Assembly: GCA_903891325.1 (NCBI GenBank)
Contig: CAITEC010000018.1
Location: 1-43,728 of the forward strand
Source of the DNA: an uncultured Opitutaceae bacterium
Lineage (GTDB): Bacteria; Verrucomicrobiota; Verrucomicrobiia; Opitutales; Opitutaceae
Reading direction: 5' to 3'
Length of the DNA: 43,728 bases
The translations under genes and the position numbers were made by a program. Below are positions 7,698 to 17,286 of the stretch, in pieces. Positions within the stretch are counted from its first letter, which is position 1; each line of letters begins with the position of its first letter. The notes beneath the pieces are model-generated. The model made no database searches. It saw only the letters and a program-made list of their open reading frames with translations, and was not told where the DNA came from.

Positions 7698-9725
7698 ATG
7701 TCCTCGGGCCAATCCCGCCGTCGTTTTCTCCAGACAAGCGCCGGGCTTGGGCTTATCGCCGGCCTGCCCCGATCCCTGGCCGCCGATTCAGCCGTTCCCG
7801 TCCCCGCCCCGGGACTGCTTTTCGGGCCGGGGGATATCCCCCGGATCCGTGCCACGCTGGGGCGGCCGCAATTCGCGGCCTTCTGGAAGGCGGCCCGCGA
7901 GACCGGCCCGGCGGCCGACGAGCGATTCCTCCGCGATCAAATCCGCCTGTCGAATCGCGTTTCCGACCTGGCCCGGGCGGGCCAGATCCTGGTCCGGTCC
8001 TCGTTTGTCCACGCGGTCGAGCCTGACGCCGGGCAACTGCGGCTCGCCCGCCTCGCCCTCTCCCGCGTGATGGAATACCCCCGCTGGGACTGGATCCTGG
8101 ACCGCGGCGGGCGCACGGTCGGGGTCATGCGTGCCCCGACCACCTGCGTGGCCGCGATCCTCGCATACGACTGGCTCGGGGCCGACCTCGGTGCGGCCGA
8201 GCGGGCCGCGATTGAACGCCGCATCGGCGAGGACGCCGGACCGGCCTGCCGCCGGGCCGTCCTCGGGGAAAACAGCCACGACTTCGCCGCGGGCTGGACC
8301 GTGGACCCGGATGAGAAGGGTCTGGGGCCGCTCGACGTCAGCCGGTGGCCGGAGATCCTTGACGGGACCAACCTGCGCATCATCGCGACGGCGGGCCTCA
8401 CCGCGGCCGGCTGCCTCCTGCGGGGCCGGCATCCGGAAGCAGAGGCATGGTGCGATGAGGGCGAGGCCAGCCTCCGGCTCTTCGCCTCGAGGCTCCCCTC
8501 GGACGCTTCCTTTCCCGAGCAGGTCGGCTACTGGAGCTTCACGTTCACGTTCTATTGCCTGGCGCTCGAGATGCTCCGGCGGTCGCGGGGGACCGATATG
8601 CGGGGCGTGCTGGACTTTCCGGCGATGGCGCGATTTGCCCTGGCCAGCGCAGCGCCGACCGTGGGCCGGACAATTGACTGCATCAACATCGGCGACTGCT
8701 CCGGGTTCGCATCGCCCCCGCCGCTGGCGTGGATCGGCCGGGAGTTCCGGGATGGCACCTCCCAGCACCTGCTTGCCCGGCCCGACGCGATCCACGCCGA
8801 CGAGGCCACGTCCTGCCTGGCGGCCATCTGGTTTGATCCGGGCGTTCCTCCGAGGATAGCCGCGGACGCGCCGCTTGACCGGCAGGCCGCGCCCGGGCTC
8901 GTGATCTCGCGCTCGGGATGGGCGCTGGACGACAGCATCGTCTGCCTGCGCAGCGGCGGGCCGTCCAACCATGAGCACGCCGACCGGAACAGCGTCATCT
9001 TCATGGCGCACGGGGAACGGCTGCTGACAGACCCCCTCCATGCCAGCTACTCGAGGAGCGACCCGAAGTGGCTGCTGCGCCTGACGGAGGCGCACACCGC
9101 CGTCCTGATCGACGGCCGGGGCCACGTGTACTTTGATGACCTGGCCGGCACCCACTCGAGCACCGCATCCGCGACCCTGCTCGACCACCGGGTGGGTCCG
9201 GACTGGATGTGCGCCACCAGCGACGCGGCCGATGCGTATCGCCGCGCCGGCCTTCCCGCCGTCCGGGTCCTTCGCACAATCGTCTTCCTCAAGCCGGAGA
9301 TTCTCATTTTTCTCGACCAGGTGACCCTGGACCGCCCCGCGAGCGTGCAGGCCCGGTTCCAGGCGTACAACGACGACGGCAATGGAAGCGTCGCGGCGAC
9401 AGGAGGCGCGTTTGTGATTTCCCGGCCCGGCTCATCCCTCCGCGCCCGCGTCGCTTCCCGGTTGCCGGTGACCGTGTCCGCCGGGCGACTCGGTCTGCCC
9501 TCCTCCGGGGGTGTCTATCCCTTTGCGGAAGTTGCGTCGGACCAGTCGCCAAGCCACTCGATCCTCACAGTGTGCACGGCGGCGCCGGCCGGTTCGGACC
9601 ATGGCCCCCTCCTGCTGGAGGCCGATCCCGTCGGCTGGCATGTGCGCGGCTCCCACCGGGGCCGCGCGGTTGCCGTCAGGATCGCGGAGTCCGCTGACGG
9701 CGGCGCGCCGTCGGTGATTTTCTGA
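7698..9725 (+). CDS. Tat-exported heparinase II/III family protein
   Basis: 675 residues. The N-terminus SRRRFLQTSAGLGLIAGL is a twin-arginine signal, which fixes the start at the ATG at 7698, preceded by GGAG. The toroid region is followed by a heparinase II/III C-terminal domain with SNHEHADRNSVIFMAHGERL and LTDPLHASYSRSDPKWL. A folded exported lyase acting on uronate-containing polysaccharide is predicted. It is the counterpart of the cytoplasmic heparinase-like protein at 44-2398, so the locus encodes one exported and one internal member of the same superfamily. It is followed after 11 bases by the GH29 gene, probably in one transcript. Confidence 0.87.
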   Translation: MSSGQSRRRFLQTSAGLGLIAGLPRSLAADSAVPVPAPGLLFGPGDIPRIRATLGRPQFAAFWKAARETGPAADERFLRDQIRLSNRVSDLARAGQILVRSSFVHAVEPDAGQLRLARLALSRVMEYPRWDWILDRGGRTVGVMRAPTTCVAAILAYDWLGADLGAAERAAIERRIGEDAGPACRRAVLGENSHDFAAGWTVDPDEKGLGPLDVSRWPEILDGTNLRIIATAGLTAAGCLLRGRHPEAEAWCDEGEASLRLFASRLPSDASFPEQVGYWSFTFTFYCLALEMLRRSRGTDMRGVLDFPAMARFALASAAPTVGRTIDCINIGDCSGFASPPPLAWIGREFRDGTSQHLLARPDAIHADEATSCLAAIWFDPGVPPRIAADAPLDRQAAPGLVISRSGWALDDSIVCLRSGGPSNHEHADRNSVIFMAHGERLLTDPLHASYSRSDPKWLLRLTEAHTAVLIDGRGHVYFDDLAGTHSSTASATLLDHRVGPDWMCATSDAADAYRRAGLPAVRVLRTIVFLKPEILIFLDQVTLDRPASVQARFQAYNDDGNGSVAATGGAFVISRPGSSLRARVASRLPVTVSAGRLGLPSSGGVYPFAEVASDQSPSHSILTVCTAAPAGSDHGPLLLEADPVGWHVRGSHRGRAVAVRIAESADGGAPSVIF

Positions 9726-9736
9726 CACCCGGTTCC

Positions 9737-11035
9737 ATGACTCCCGATGGTTTTGACCAGTTTTGGGCGGACGCCCAGAAGCCGGGGCGGGCCGACAAGT
9801 CCGAGGCCTCCCGGCGCCGGCTGGACTGGTGGCGGGACGCCAAGCTGGGGATCTTCGTGCACTGGAATCCCTCCAGCGTGGCCGCCGGCGAGATCAGCTG
9901 GAGCAAGCAGTTTTACGGGGACACCGGCGAGGATCACCGGGACAATCCCCGCCCGTCCGCCGGCCCCGACATCCCCGAGCACCGGGTGTGGTTTGACTGG
10001 TTCAGGCCGGCGGTTCCCCGCGAGGTGTACGACAACCTGCCGAGATCGTTTTTCCCGGGAATGTTCGACGCGGACGCCTTTGTCGCCACCGCAAAGCGGG
10101 CGGGGGCGGGCTATCTCGTGATGGTCACCAAGCACCACGACGGATTCTGCATGTGGGACACCCGGTTCACCGACTTCAACGTCATGAACACCCCGTTTCG
10201 CCGCGACATTGTCGCGGAAATGGCCGCGGCGTGCGAGCGGGCGGGCATTCGCTTTGGCATCTACTACTCCCAGCGCGACTGGCATCACCCCGACTACGGC
10301 CCGGAGCGGATGGCCGCCTACAACGAGTACATGCACAACCAGGTCGAGGAGCTGCTGCTGAGGCACCGGAACATCTCGGTCGTCTTCTTCGACACGGAGC
10401 ACTATTATCCGTCGAAACTCTGGGACGGGGAGAGGCTCTTCCGGATGATCCACCGGCTGCGCCCGGAAATCGTCATCAACGACCGCTGCGGCGTGCCCGC
10501 CGACTTTGGGACCCCGGAGCAGAGCATCGGGGCCTGGGATCCGGGGCGTGACTGGGAATCGTGCATGACCTTCACCGGTTTCTGGTCCTGGCGGGGATTC
10601 CAGGCCCCCGTCATTCCCTTCGAGGAGTGCCTGCTGCGCCTGGTCCGCTGCGCGGGCGGCAACGGGAACCTGCTGATGAATGTCGGCCCGCTGCCCACCG
10701 GCCAGGTCGACCCTCGGGAGGCCGACCGGCTGGAGCGGCTCGGGGCCTGGCTCGCCCGCAACGGGGAGAGCATTTTCGGGACGCGCGGCGGACCGTACCC
10801 TCCCGGGGATTACGGCGTCTCCACCCAGCGGGGCGACACGGTCTACCTCCACGTGCTCCGGTGGCCGGAGGGGGACGTGGTGCTGCTCCCGCCGGGCCGG
10901 CGCGTGGCGTCGGCCCGCGTGCTCTCGGGCGGGAGAGCGGCTGTCAGCGCCACCGCCGCCGGCCTCCGCGTCTCCGTCGCGCCCGCCGACCGCACGGAGC
11001 CGGACACCATCGTCGTCCTCGAGCTGGGCGGATAG
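9737..11035 (+). CDS. GH29 alpha-L-fucosidase
   Basis: 432 residues. Typical GH29 motifs are visible: RRLDWWRDAKLGIFVHWNP near the start, YLVMVTKHHDGFCMWDT around residue 130, GIYYSQRDWHHPDY around 175, and VVFFDTEH, in which D219 matches the position of the catalytic nucleophile in the family. It hydrolyses terminal alpha-linked L-fucose. There is no signal peptide, so it is probably cytoplasmic or released by another route. The C-terminal ~90 residues form a small beta-sandwich-like tail. The start lies 11 bases after the preceding stop and has no obvious ribosome-binding site, so coupling to the upstream gene is likely. Confidence 0.93.
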   Translation: MTPDGFDQFWADAQKPGRADKSEASRRRLDWWRDAKLGIFVHWNPSSVAAGEISWSKQFYGDTGEDHRDNPRPSAGPDIPEHRVWFDWFRPAVPREVYDNLPRSFFPGMFDADAFVATAKRAGAGYLVMVTKHHDGFCMWDTRFTDFNVMNTPFRRDIVAEMAAACERAGIRFGIYYSQRDWHHPDYGPERMAAYNEYMHNQVEELLLRHRNISVVFFDTEHYYPSKLWDGERLFRMIHRLRPEIVINDRCGVPADFGTPEQSIGAWDPGRDWESCMTFTGFWSWRGFQAPVIPFEECLLRLVRCAGGNGNLLMNVGPLPTGQVDPREADRLERLGAWLARNGESIFGTRGGPYPPGDYGVSTQRGDTVYLHVLRWPEGDVVLLPPGRRVASARVLSGGRAAVSATAAGLRVSVAPADRTEPDTIVVLELGG

Positions 11036-11086
11036 CCGACGGGTGGGAAAGACCCCATGGGCCCCGCGCGACCGCCGTGGTAGCGT

Positions 11087-11248
11087 ATGCCCATGAACCT
11101 CATACTCCTCGTGCTTGTGCTTCTTCTCGTGTTCGGCGGCGGCGGCTTTTACATGGGCGGACCCTACTACGGTGGCGGCGGCATCGGCCTCATCCTGCTT
11201 GTCTGCCTGGTGATCTACCTGATGGGCGGATTTCGCCGCAGGGGCTGA
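11087..11248 (+). CDS. Small hydrophobic DUF3309-like protein
   Basis: 53 residues from the ATG at 11087, or 51 from the in-frame ATG at 11093. The pattern is hydrophobic stretch, Gly-rich turn (GGGGFYMGGPYYGGGG), then a second hydrophobic stretch and a short basic end (GFRRRG). This is the layout of DUF3309-type small membrane proteins, whose function is unknown. It lies between the GH29 gene and the convergent receiver-kinase gene. No clear ribosome-binding site precedes either ATG. Confidence 0.6.
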   Translation: MPMNLILLVLVLLLVFGGGGFYMGGPYYGGGGIGLILLVCLVIYLMGGFRRRG

Positions 11249-11259
11249 CCGGCTCAGAC

Positions 11260-12342
11260 TCAGTCGGACGCCGCCCGGAGCGGCAATTTCATGACGACCC
11301 GCAGGCCCCCCTCCCCGGGGGCCTCGAGGGTCAGGCTTCCCCCTGCGATCGCCGCGGTGGCCTGGGCGATGGCCAGTCCAAGCCCCAGTCCCTGCTGCTC
11401 GCGGTTTTTCCGGTCAAACTGGGCGAAGGCCCCGACACCTTGGCGCTCGGCGGCGCTCATCCCCGGCCCCTGGTCGGCGATCTCGATCCGATAGGACCCG
11501 TCGCCGCGGGTTCCCGTTACCCCGACCGGCTGTCCCGGCCTGGAAAAGCGAAGGGCGTTCTCCACCAGTTCGGCGACCGCCTCCTCCAGGAGCCGGCCCG
11601 GGAGGCAGACCGAGCCGGGTTCGCAGCGCACCTGCAGGTCGGCCTTCCGCGGTTCCGCGCCGTCCGCGGCCGCCGCCCCCGCCGCGACAGCGTCGCCGGC
11701 ATGGCACTCCGACCCGTCCAACGGCGGAGCCGCCTTCAGCCGCTCCAGCTCAAAGTACCGGATCAGCTTTGCGGAAAGCTTCCGCTGCCTCTCGGCTCCC
11801 TGCCGGATGAGGCCGAGCAGGTCCTTCAGCTCGCCCCGGCTCACGGTTTCGATCTCCCCCTCGATCAGTTCCAGCCCGCCGAGCACGCCGGCCAGGGGAG
11901 TCAGCAGCTCGTGCGACCACTTGGCGGAAATCTCGCGAGCCTGGTGTGACATCAGCTGCTCGATCCGCTCGCGCAGCGGGCGGAGCCGGCCGACCCGGGC
12001 GGAGATCGCGTCGAGCAGTTCCCGCTCGGTGAACGGCTTGGTGATGTAGTCGTCGGCCCCCAGCGCCATCCCGCGGCGCTGGTCGCCCCGGTCCGCGCGG
12101 GCGGTCAGGAAGATGAAGGGCACGTCCCGGCCCCCGGGGAGACTGCGGACCGCGTCGATCACCCCGTAGCCGTCGACCCCGGGAAGCCCGATGTCGCAGA
12201 GGATAAGGTCCGGGGACTCCTTAGCCATCCGGATTCCCTCGATCCCGTCGCAGGCGGGCAGGACGGTGTGCCCATTCATCTCCAATAGCTCGCTCACGTT
12301 CTGCCGGATGAGCGCGTCGTCCTCGATGAGAAGAATTTTCAC
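11260..12342 (-). CDS. Receiver-histidine kinase hybrid (REC first)
   Basis: 360 residues. An N-terminal receiver domain (about 1-120) has the acidic pocket IEDD, phospho-acceptor D50 in LILCDIGLPG and K102 in YITKPF. A dimerisation/H-box follows with KWSHELLTPL (H144), then an ATPase domain with VENALRF, DQGPGM and GLGLGLAIAQ. Start is GTG, overlapping the preceding stop by 4 bases (GTGA), so it is the last gene of a three-gene signalling operon. Cytoplasmic, with no sensor or DNA-binding domain. Receiver-before-kinase order suggests that phosphorylation by an upstream kinase controls its own kinase activity. Confidence 0.9.
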   Translation of the reverse strand: MKILLIEDDALIRQNVSELLEMNGHTVLPACDGIEGIRMAKESPDLILCDIGLPGVDGYGVIDAVRSLPGGRDVPFIFLTARADRGDQRRGMALGADDYITKPFTERELLDAISARVGRLRPLRERIEQLMSHQAREISAKWSHELLTPLAGVLGGLELIEGEIETVSRGELKDLLGLIRQGAERQRKLSAKLIRYFELERLKAAPPLDGSECHAGDAVAAGAAAADGAEPRKADLQVRCEPGSVCLPGRLLEEAVAELVENALRFSRPGQPVGVTGTRGDGSYRIEIADQGPGMSAAERQGVGAFAQFDRKNREQQGLGLGLAIAQATAAIAGGSLTLEAPGEGGLRVVMKLPLRAASD

Positions 12343-13436
12343 GGGTGGGACGGGGGATCGGGGGCTTTTCCCGGGGGCGGCGCCGGGGGCAGTTCGAACC
12401 AGAAGCGCGATCCATGGCCGGGCCGGCTGTCGACGCCGGCCCGCCCGCCGAGCTTCTCGACAATCCGGCGGACGATCGACAGGCCCAGCCCGTGGCCCTT
12501 GAGACGGATGCTTGAGATGCGGGTGAAGGGGACGAAGAGCTTCGACTGGGCCTCGGTATCGAGCCCGGTTCCCTCGTCCCGGACCCAGAACCGGATCGGG
12601 CCGCCTCCGGCCGGCTCGTCCGCCCCGAGGGTGATCCGCGGTTTCGGGCCGGAGTGGATCGCCGCATTGCTGATATAATTGGACCAGATATGCGCGACCC
12701 AGGGCTCGAAGCCGAGCGCCGCCGGCCAGAGCGGCGGCTTCGCCACCGTCGCGCCCCGGGTCCGAAGGAGGTATTCGATCCGCTGCATCGCCTCGCTGAC
12801 CACCGAATCCATGTCGAGGGGGCGGGCGACGACGTTCTGCTTGCGGACGCCGGCGAGCAAGAGCAGTTCCTCGATGATCGCCTCCAGGCGGCTGGCGGAT
12901 GCCCGCGCCTCGGCCACCTGCCTGCCCATTGACGCGGCCTCGGCCCCGGCCAGGTTCATTTCCAGGAGCTCGAGCCGCCCCATCAGGACGGCCAGCGGGT
13001 TCTTGAGGTCGTGCGCGACGGTGTGCGCGAAGGCGTCGAGCTCCTCCAGCAGCTCCTTCTTCTCGAGGCGTTTCCGGATCGAATGGATCACCTCGTCCTC
13101 GGTGAACGGCTTGGTAATGAAGTCGTCGGCGCCCAGTTCCATGCCCTGGCGGATCGCCTGCCGGTCCACCTTCGCGGAAATGACGATCACCGGGATGCTA
13201 CGAAGCTGCTCGTCCTGCTGGAACCGGCGCAGGAGCTCGAAGCCGTTCATGCCGGGCATTTTGATGTCGGTGATGACCAGCGAGGGCGTCTCGGCGAGCG
13301 CCATACTCAGGCCCTCCGCGCCGTTCGCCGCGGTCCGGCTGTCGAAGCCGTTTAATTCCAGGATATCCGACAGGGTCTGCCTCAGGGCGTCGTCGTCCTC
13401 GATGACGAGGATGGGGGGGTGGTCGGGCGAGATCAC
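12339..13436 (-). CDS. Receiver-histidine kinase hybrid (REC first)
   Basis: 365 residues. Receiver domain with IEDDD, D57 in VITDIKMPG and K109 in FITKPF. A linker helix follows, then an H-box TVAHDLKNPLAV (H142) and an ATPase domain with NAAIHSG, RDEGTGL and GHGLGLSIVRR. It ends in a Pro-rich tail. The GTG start overlaps the upstream kinase stop by 4 bases and its own stop overlaps the next start by 4 bases. It has the same architecture as the following gene, so the pair may have arisen by duplication, although the kinase halves differ in H-box type. Confidence 0.9.
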   Translation of the reverse strand: MISPDHPPILVIEDDDALRQTLSDILELNGFDSRTAANGAEGLSMALAETPSLVITDIKMPGMNGFELLRRFQQDEQLRSIPVIVISAKVDRQAIRQGMELGADDFITKPFTEDEVIHSIRKRLEKKELLEELDAFAHTVAHDLKNPLAVLMGRLELLEMNLAGAEAASMGRQVAEARASASRLEAIIEELLLLAGVRKQNVVARPLDMDSVVSEAMQRIEYLLRTRGATVAKPPLWPAALGFEPWVAHIWSNYISNAAIHSGPKPRITLGADEPAGGGPIRFWVRDEGTGLDTEAQSKLFVPFTRISSIRLKGHGLGLSIVRRIVEKLGGRAGVDSRPGHGSRFWFELPPAPPPGKAPDPPSHP

Positions 13437-16400
13437 GGCTTGCGGGGAGGGGGGATGGGAAGTTCGACGGTGAAGCGGGAACCCTTGTTGAGCGTGGAGT
13501 CAACGCCGACACGGCCGCCGAGCAGCTCGGTCATCCGCCTGACGATGTTAAGGCCAAGGCCCGTCCCCTTGACCGTCCCGACGTTTGATGCCCGCTCAAA
13601 CGCCTCGAAGATCCGCGCCAGGTCGGCTGGCGGGATGCCGATTCCCTGGTCCTCGACGGCAATGACGACCCGCGACCCCTCGGCTCGGAGCCGGACGGTG
13701 ACCTCGGTGCCCGCCGGGGAATAGCGCGCGCCGTTGCTCAGGAGGTTTGAGAGGATGTGGTGGATGAGGTTCGCGTCGGTCGGAATGGCGCCGAGGTCCC
13801 CCTCCGCCTCGAGCGCGAAGCGGTGCACCCCGCCGTCCCCCGTCTGGATCTCGTCGATGACGCCCTGGACGGCCTGCCGCAGGTCGACCGGGATGATCCG
13901 GGCGTCGGTCTTGCCCGAGTCGATCCGGTTCAGGGTCAGCACCTCGTCGAGCATCTCCGTCATCCGGCCCAGCGAGCCCTTGATGCGCCCGAACAGCTCC
14001 GCCCGCTTTGCCGGGGTAATCTGTTCGATGTGGTTCTCCAGCAGGTCGGCGGAACCCATGACCGCCGCCATCGGGGTGCGGAACTCATGTGATGTGACGG
14101 AAATGAACCGGGTCTTCATCTCGGATATCTGGTGCTCCTTCTCCAGCATCGTGGCCGTCTCGGCCTCCCGGCGCCGGCGCTCGGTGATATCCCGGATGAA
14201 GACGACGAAGACTTCCGGGCCGACGGGCGCCGCCCGCAGTTCGACGAAGATGCTCCCGTTCCCCTGCTCGAGCTGCGTCTCGATCCCGAGGACGGAGTTT
14301 GCATCGAGCGACCGCCGGCCGAGCTCAAGGCAGGGATTGATCAGGCCGTCGGCGATGGTCGTCGGCCCTCCGCCGTCGCCCGCCCTCGCGAGGGCGCCGA
14401 GCCCCGGGGAGCCCTGGGCGACCTGGCATTTCAGGACCGAACCGTCGGTGTGAATTTGCATCACCATGTCCGGGATTGCGTTCAGCAGCCCCTGCAGCTC
14501 GCTGTTGCGGGTGCCAAGCTCCGCGGTGCGCTCCCTGACGGAGGCCTCCAGTTTCGAATTGAACCGCTGGACCTCCTCGAGCAGGCGCTGGATCTCGCGG
14601 GCCGCCTTCTCCCGCTCCGACACGTCGCGGATGGCGGCCAGGAGAAACACGGTGCCGTCCCGCTCGAAGAGCCGGAGGCCGATCTCGACGAGGAAGGTGG
14701 AGCCGTCCCGCTTCCGATGGACGCGCTGCATCCGTCCCGTCGCCTGGGACCTGCCCGTGCCCCGAAGCTCCATGGCGGTTTCAGTCTCCTCGGCGAGGTC
14801 CTCGATGCGGAGCGTGAGCAGCTCGCCCGCCGTGTACCCGTAGAGGTCGGCCGCCGCCCGGTTCGCCTGGCGGATCATTCCGCCATGCTGCTCGATCAGG
14901 AAGAGGGCGTCGGAATCCAGGTCGAAGAGCTCGCGGTAGCGCCGTTCGCTCGCGTGCACCGCGGTCTCGGCCCGGATCCGCTCTGTGATGTCCTCCTTGA
15001 TGGCGACATAGTTCGTCGCGCGGCCGTCCGGTCCGATGACCGGCGCGATGACGGCGAGCTCGACGAACAGCTCGCCGTTTTTCCTCCGGTTGTGAAGCTC
15101 GCCCCGCCACACCTTTCCCGCCTTGAGCCGGCCCCACATTTCCTGGAAATACCCCGGGGGCGATTCGCTTCCCTTGAGGATCCGGGGATTTTGGCCCTTC
15201 ACCTCGTCAAACGCATACCCGGTGACCTCGGTGAACCAGGGATTCACGTACTCGATCTCGCCGGCCAGGGTCGTGATCACGATCGACATCGGGCTCTGCT
15301 CGATCGCCCGCCAGAGCTTCCTGAACTCCTGCTCGCGCCGGAGCCTCTCGGTTATGTCGCTCCAGATCGCCGCAAGGTAGCGCCGTCCCCCGATCGTCAG
15401 CCCGCAGGCGCTCAGCCGGACGTCGCGGAACTCACCGGATTTCGTCCTGTGCCGGGTCTCGATCACGCTGCCGCCCGGGCGGTTGATCAGGTCGAACTTC
15501 CGGGAAACCTCGCCGACGGAGTAGGCGGGGTCGACGTCTGAGATGCCCAATTTCCCAAATTCCTCGCGGCTGTAGCCCAGGCCCCGGCAGGCGGCGTCGT
15601 TGAACTCGATGCAGCGCCCGGTGGCCACGTCGATGAGCGCGATCGAGTCGTTCGCCTGGCTGAAGATGCTCGACAGGAGCAGCTCGCGCGCGGCCAGGGC
15701 CTCCTCGGCCTTCCGCCGCTCCGTGATGTCGACCAGCGTCGTCACGGACTCCTTCTCGCCGGTTGTGGGATCAAGGTAAAACCGGCTGGTGAGCTGCACC
15801 CAGACCACCGTGCCGTCCCGCCGCAGGTAGCGCTTGTCGACCGAGTATTCGGCGACCTCCCCCCGGGCATAACCCCCGGCCGTCCTGAGCTGCCTTTCCA
15901 GGTCCTCCGGGTGGGTGAAGCGCTTGAAGATCCCGGGCTCGCCGGACTCGGCGGCGGACACCCCCGTGATCCGCTCGTGCTCCGGGTTCACCATGAGGAT
16001 GCGGTCCTTCGCCGAGAGGGAAATTCCCACGGGTGCATTTGCGAAGACGAACCGGAAGCGCGCCTGCTCGTGGGCGAGATCCTCCGCCAGCGTGCGGCTT
16101 TCCGTGATGTCCAGCCAGTACCCGACATAGCCGGTCAGGCGGCCGGCCGCGTCGTGCACGGCGCGAAGGTCGTCGCGCATCCAGCGGTAGCCGCCGTCGT
16201 GGTGGCGAAACCGGTATTCGCGCAGGAGCCTGCCGGCCCGGCGCAGCTCCGTGTCGGGGGGTTGTGCGCCGGCCCGGTCGTCGGGGTGGATGTTCGCCTC
16301 CCAGAATCCGGGATCGCCGGTGAAGGAGGCCGGATCGTGCCCGAGCACCTGCCGCACGTTGGGGCTGATGAACGCGGCTCCCTTTTCCGGGAAGGCCCGA

Positions 16401-17149
16401 AGCGAGTAGATGACCACAGGCGTGGCGGAGAGGAAGAAGGAGAGCCGGCTCTCGCTGTTCATCAGCGCGGCCTCCGCCTCCCGGCGCCGCTCGTCGCGGC
16501 CAAACACCCCGAGGGAAAACGAGATGTCGTCGGCCGCCTTTTCAAGCAGCGCCGTCCGCTCCGGGTCAAAGGAGCCCCTCTCCGCCGAGTAGACGGTCAG
16601 GACTCCGACCAACCGGTCCTCCTGCCTGAGCGGCAGCGCGATCGACGACACGATCCCGCTCAGCGCGGCGTCCTCGCGCCAGGGCGCCATCCGGGGGTCC
16701 GATTCGAACTCGTTGCAGACCTGGGTCGAGCCCTCGCGCAGCGCCCTTCCGCTGGGCCCGCCGCCCTCCGGCTCCGTTCCGTTCGCGGAAATGTGGATCC
16801 GGCTCACGTATCCCCGCTCGTCCCCGGCGACCGCCACCGGGTCCAGGGAGCCGGTGGCCGGGTGAATGAGGCCGATCCATGCCGTCTGGAAGCGGCCCGC
16901 CTCCACGAGGCTGCGGCAGACGGCGTCGAACAGCTCGGCCCTCCCCTGGCAGCGGACGATCGCCTGGTTGATTTCGCTGAGGGTGCGGAACATCCGGTTC
17001 ACCCGCTCCAGCTCGCGCTCCCGGGCGAGAGCGGTCGGCGACCGCCCGGAAGCGACCGCGTTCCGGAGGCCCGACGCTCCGGCAATGAGGATCCGGACCA
17101 CGCCGCGTGCGGTGCGGTTCGCCAGCGAAACATGTGCCTGGGGTTCCAT
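13433..17149 (-). CDS. Multi-PAS hybrid-type sensor histidine kinase with GAF domain
   Basis: 1238 residues from the ATG at 17149; the frame stays open further upstream but that part lacks protein-like character. Order of domains: short basic N-terminus, GAF (about 45-195, ending with PLRQEDRLVGVLTVYSAE), then six PAS units, most closed by the DITE/DVSE PAC-like ending, a coiled coil (EASVRERTAELGTRNSEL), H-box SVTSHEFRTPM with H1021, and an ATPase domain with NLLSNGARYS, DQGIGIP and GTGLGLNIVRRM. No membrane segment is visible, so it senses cytoplasmic cues. It has no receiver; the two following genes in the operon provide receivers. Confidence 0.92.
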   Translation of the reverse strand: MEPQAHVSLANRTARGVVRILIAGASGLRNAVASGRSPTALARERELERVNRMFRTLSEINQAIVRCQGRAELFDAVCRSLVEAGRFQTAWIGLIHPATGSLDPVAVAGDERGYVSRIHISANGTEPEGGGPSGRALREGSTQVCNEFESDPRMAPWREDAALSGIVSSIALPLRQEDRLVGVLTVYSAERGSFDPERTALLEKAADDISFSLGVFGRDERRREAEAALMNSESRLSFFLSATPVVIYSLRAFPEKGAAFISPNVRQVLGHDPASFTGDPGFWEANIHPDDRAGAQPPDTELRRAGRLLREYRFRHHDGGYRWMRDDLRAVHDAAGRLTGYVGYWLDITESRTLAEDLAHEQARFRFVFANAPVGISLSAKDRILMVNPEHERITGVSAAESGEPGIFKRFTHPEDLERQLRTAGGYARGEVAEYSVDKRYLRRDGTVVWVQLTSRFYLDPTTGEKESVTTLVDITERRKAEEALAARELLLSSIFSQANDSIALIDVATGRCIEFNDAACRGLGYSREEFGKLGISDVDPAYSVGEVSRKFDLINRPGGSVIETRHRTKSGEFRDVRLSACGLTIGGRRYLAAIWSDITERLRREQEFRKLWRAIEQSPMSIVITTLAGEIEYVNPWFTEVTGYAFDEVKGQNPRILKGSESPPGYFQEMWGRLKAGKVWRGELHNRRKNGELFVELAVIAPVIGPDGRATNYVAIKEDITERIRAETAVHASERRYRELFDLDSDALFLIEQHGGMIRQANRAAADLYGYTAGELLTLRIEDLAEETETAMELRGTGRSQATGRMQRVHRKRDGSTFLVEIGLRLFERDGTVFLLAAIRDVSEREKAAREIQRLLEEVQRFNSKLEASVRERTAELGTRNSELQGLLNAIPDMVMQIHTDGSVLKCQVAQGSPGLGALARAGDGGGPTTIADGLINPCLELGRRSLDANSVLGIETQLEQGNGSIFVELRAAPVGPEVFVVFIRDITERRRREAETATMLEKEHQISEMKTRFISVTSHEFRTPMAAVMGSADLLENHIEQITPAKRAELFGRIKGSLGRMTEMLDEVLTLNRIDSGKTDARIIPVDLRQAVQGVIDEIQTGDGGVHRFALEAEGDLGAIPTDANLIHHILSNLLSNGARYSPAGTEVTVRLRAEGSRVVIAVEDQGIGIPPADLARIFEAFERASNVGTVKGTGLGLNIVRRMTELLGGRVGVDSTLNKGSRFTVELPIPPPRKP

Positions 17150-17159
17150 GGGGTAACGG

Positions 17160-17182
17160 GGATCGGGTAGACCGACCGATCC
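17160..17182. promoter_or_regulatory. 7-bp inverted repeat between divergent signalling genes
   Basis: GGATCGG (17160-17166) and CCGATCC (17176-17182) form a perfect inverted repeat with a 9-base spacer, immediately upstream of the multi-PAS kinase start at 17149. The position fits an operator or a hairpin in the leader of the minus-strand operon. Confidence 0.35.
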
Positions 17183-17257
17183 TAGCCCATGACCGCCGGG
17201 ATTGCACATCATATATTGGCATTCGCCGCGCAGGGCCGCCGCGCCCCCATCGGCGCG

Positions 17258-17286
17258 TTGACAGGACGCGCGACGGGCGCGAGAAT
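17258..17286 (+). promoter_or_regulatory. Sigma70-like promoter for the transglutaminase-like operon
   Basis: A perfect -35 TTGACA (17258-17263) is followed by a 17-base spacer and GAGAAT (17281-17286, four of six matches to the -10 consensus). Transcription would begin near 17293, just before AGGA (17296-17299) and the ATG at 17306. The arrangement argues against the in-frame ATG at 17285, which overlaps the -10 element. Confidence 0.5.
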
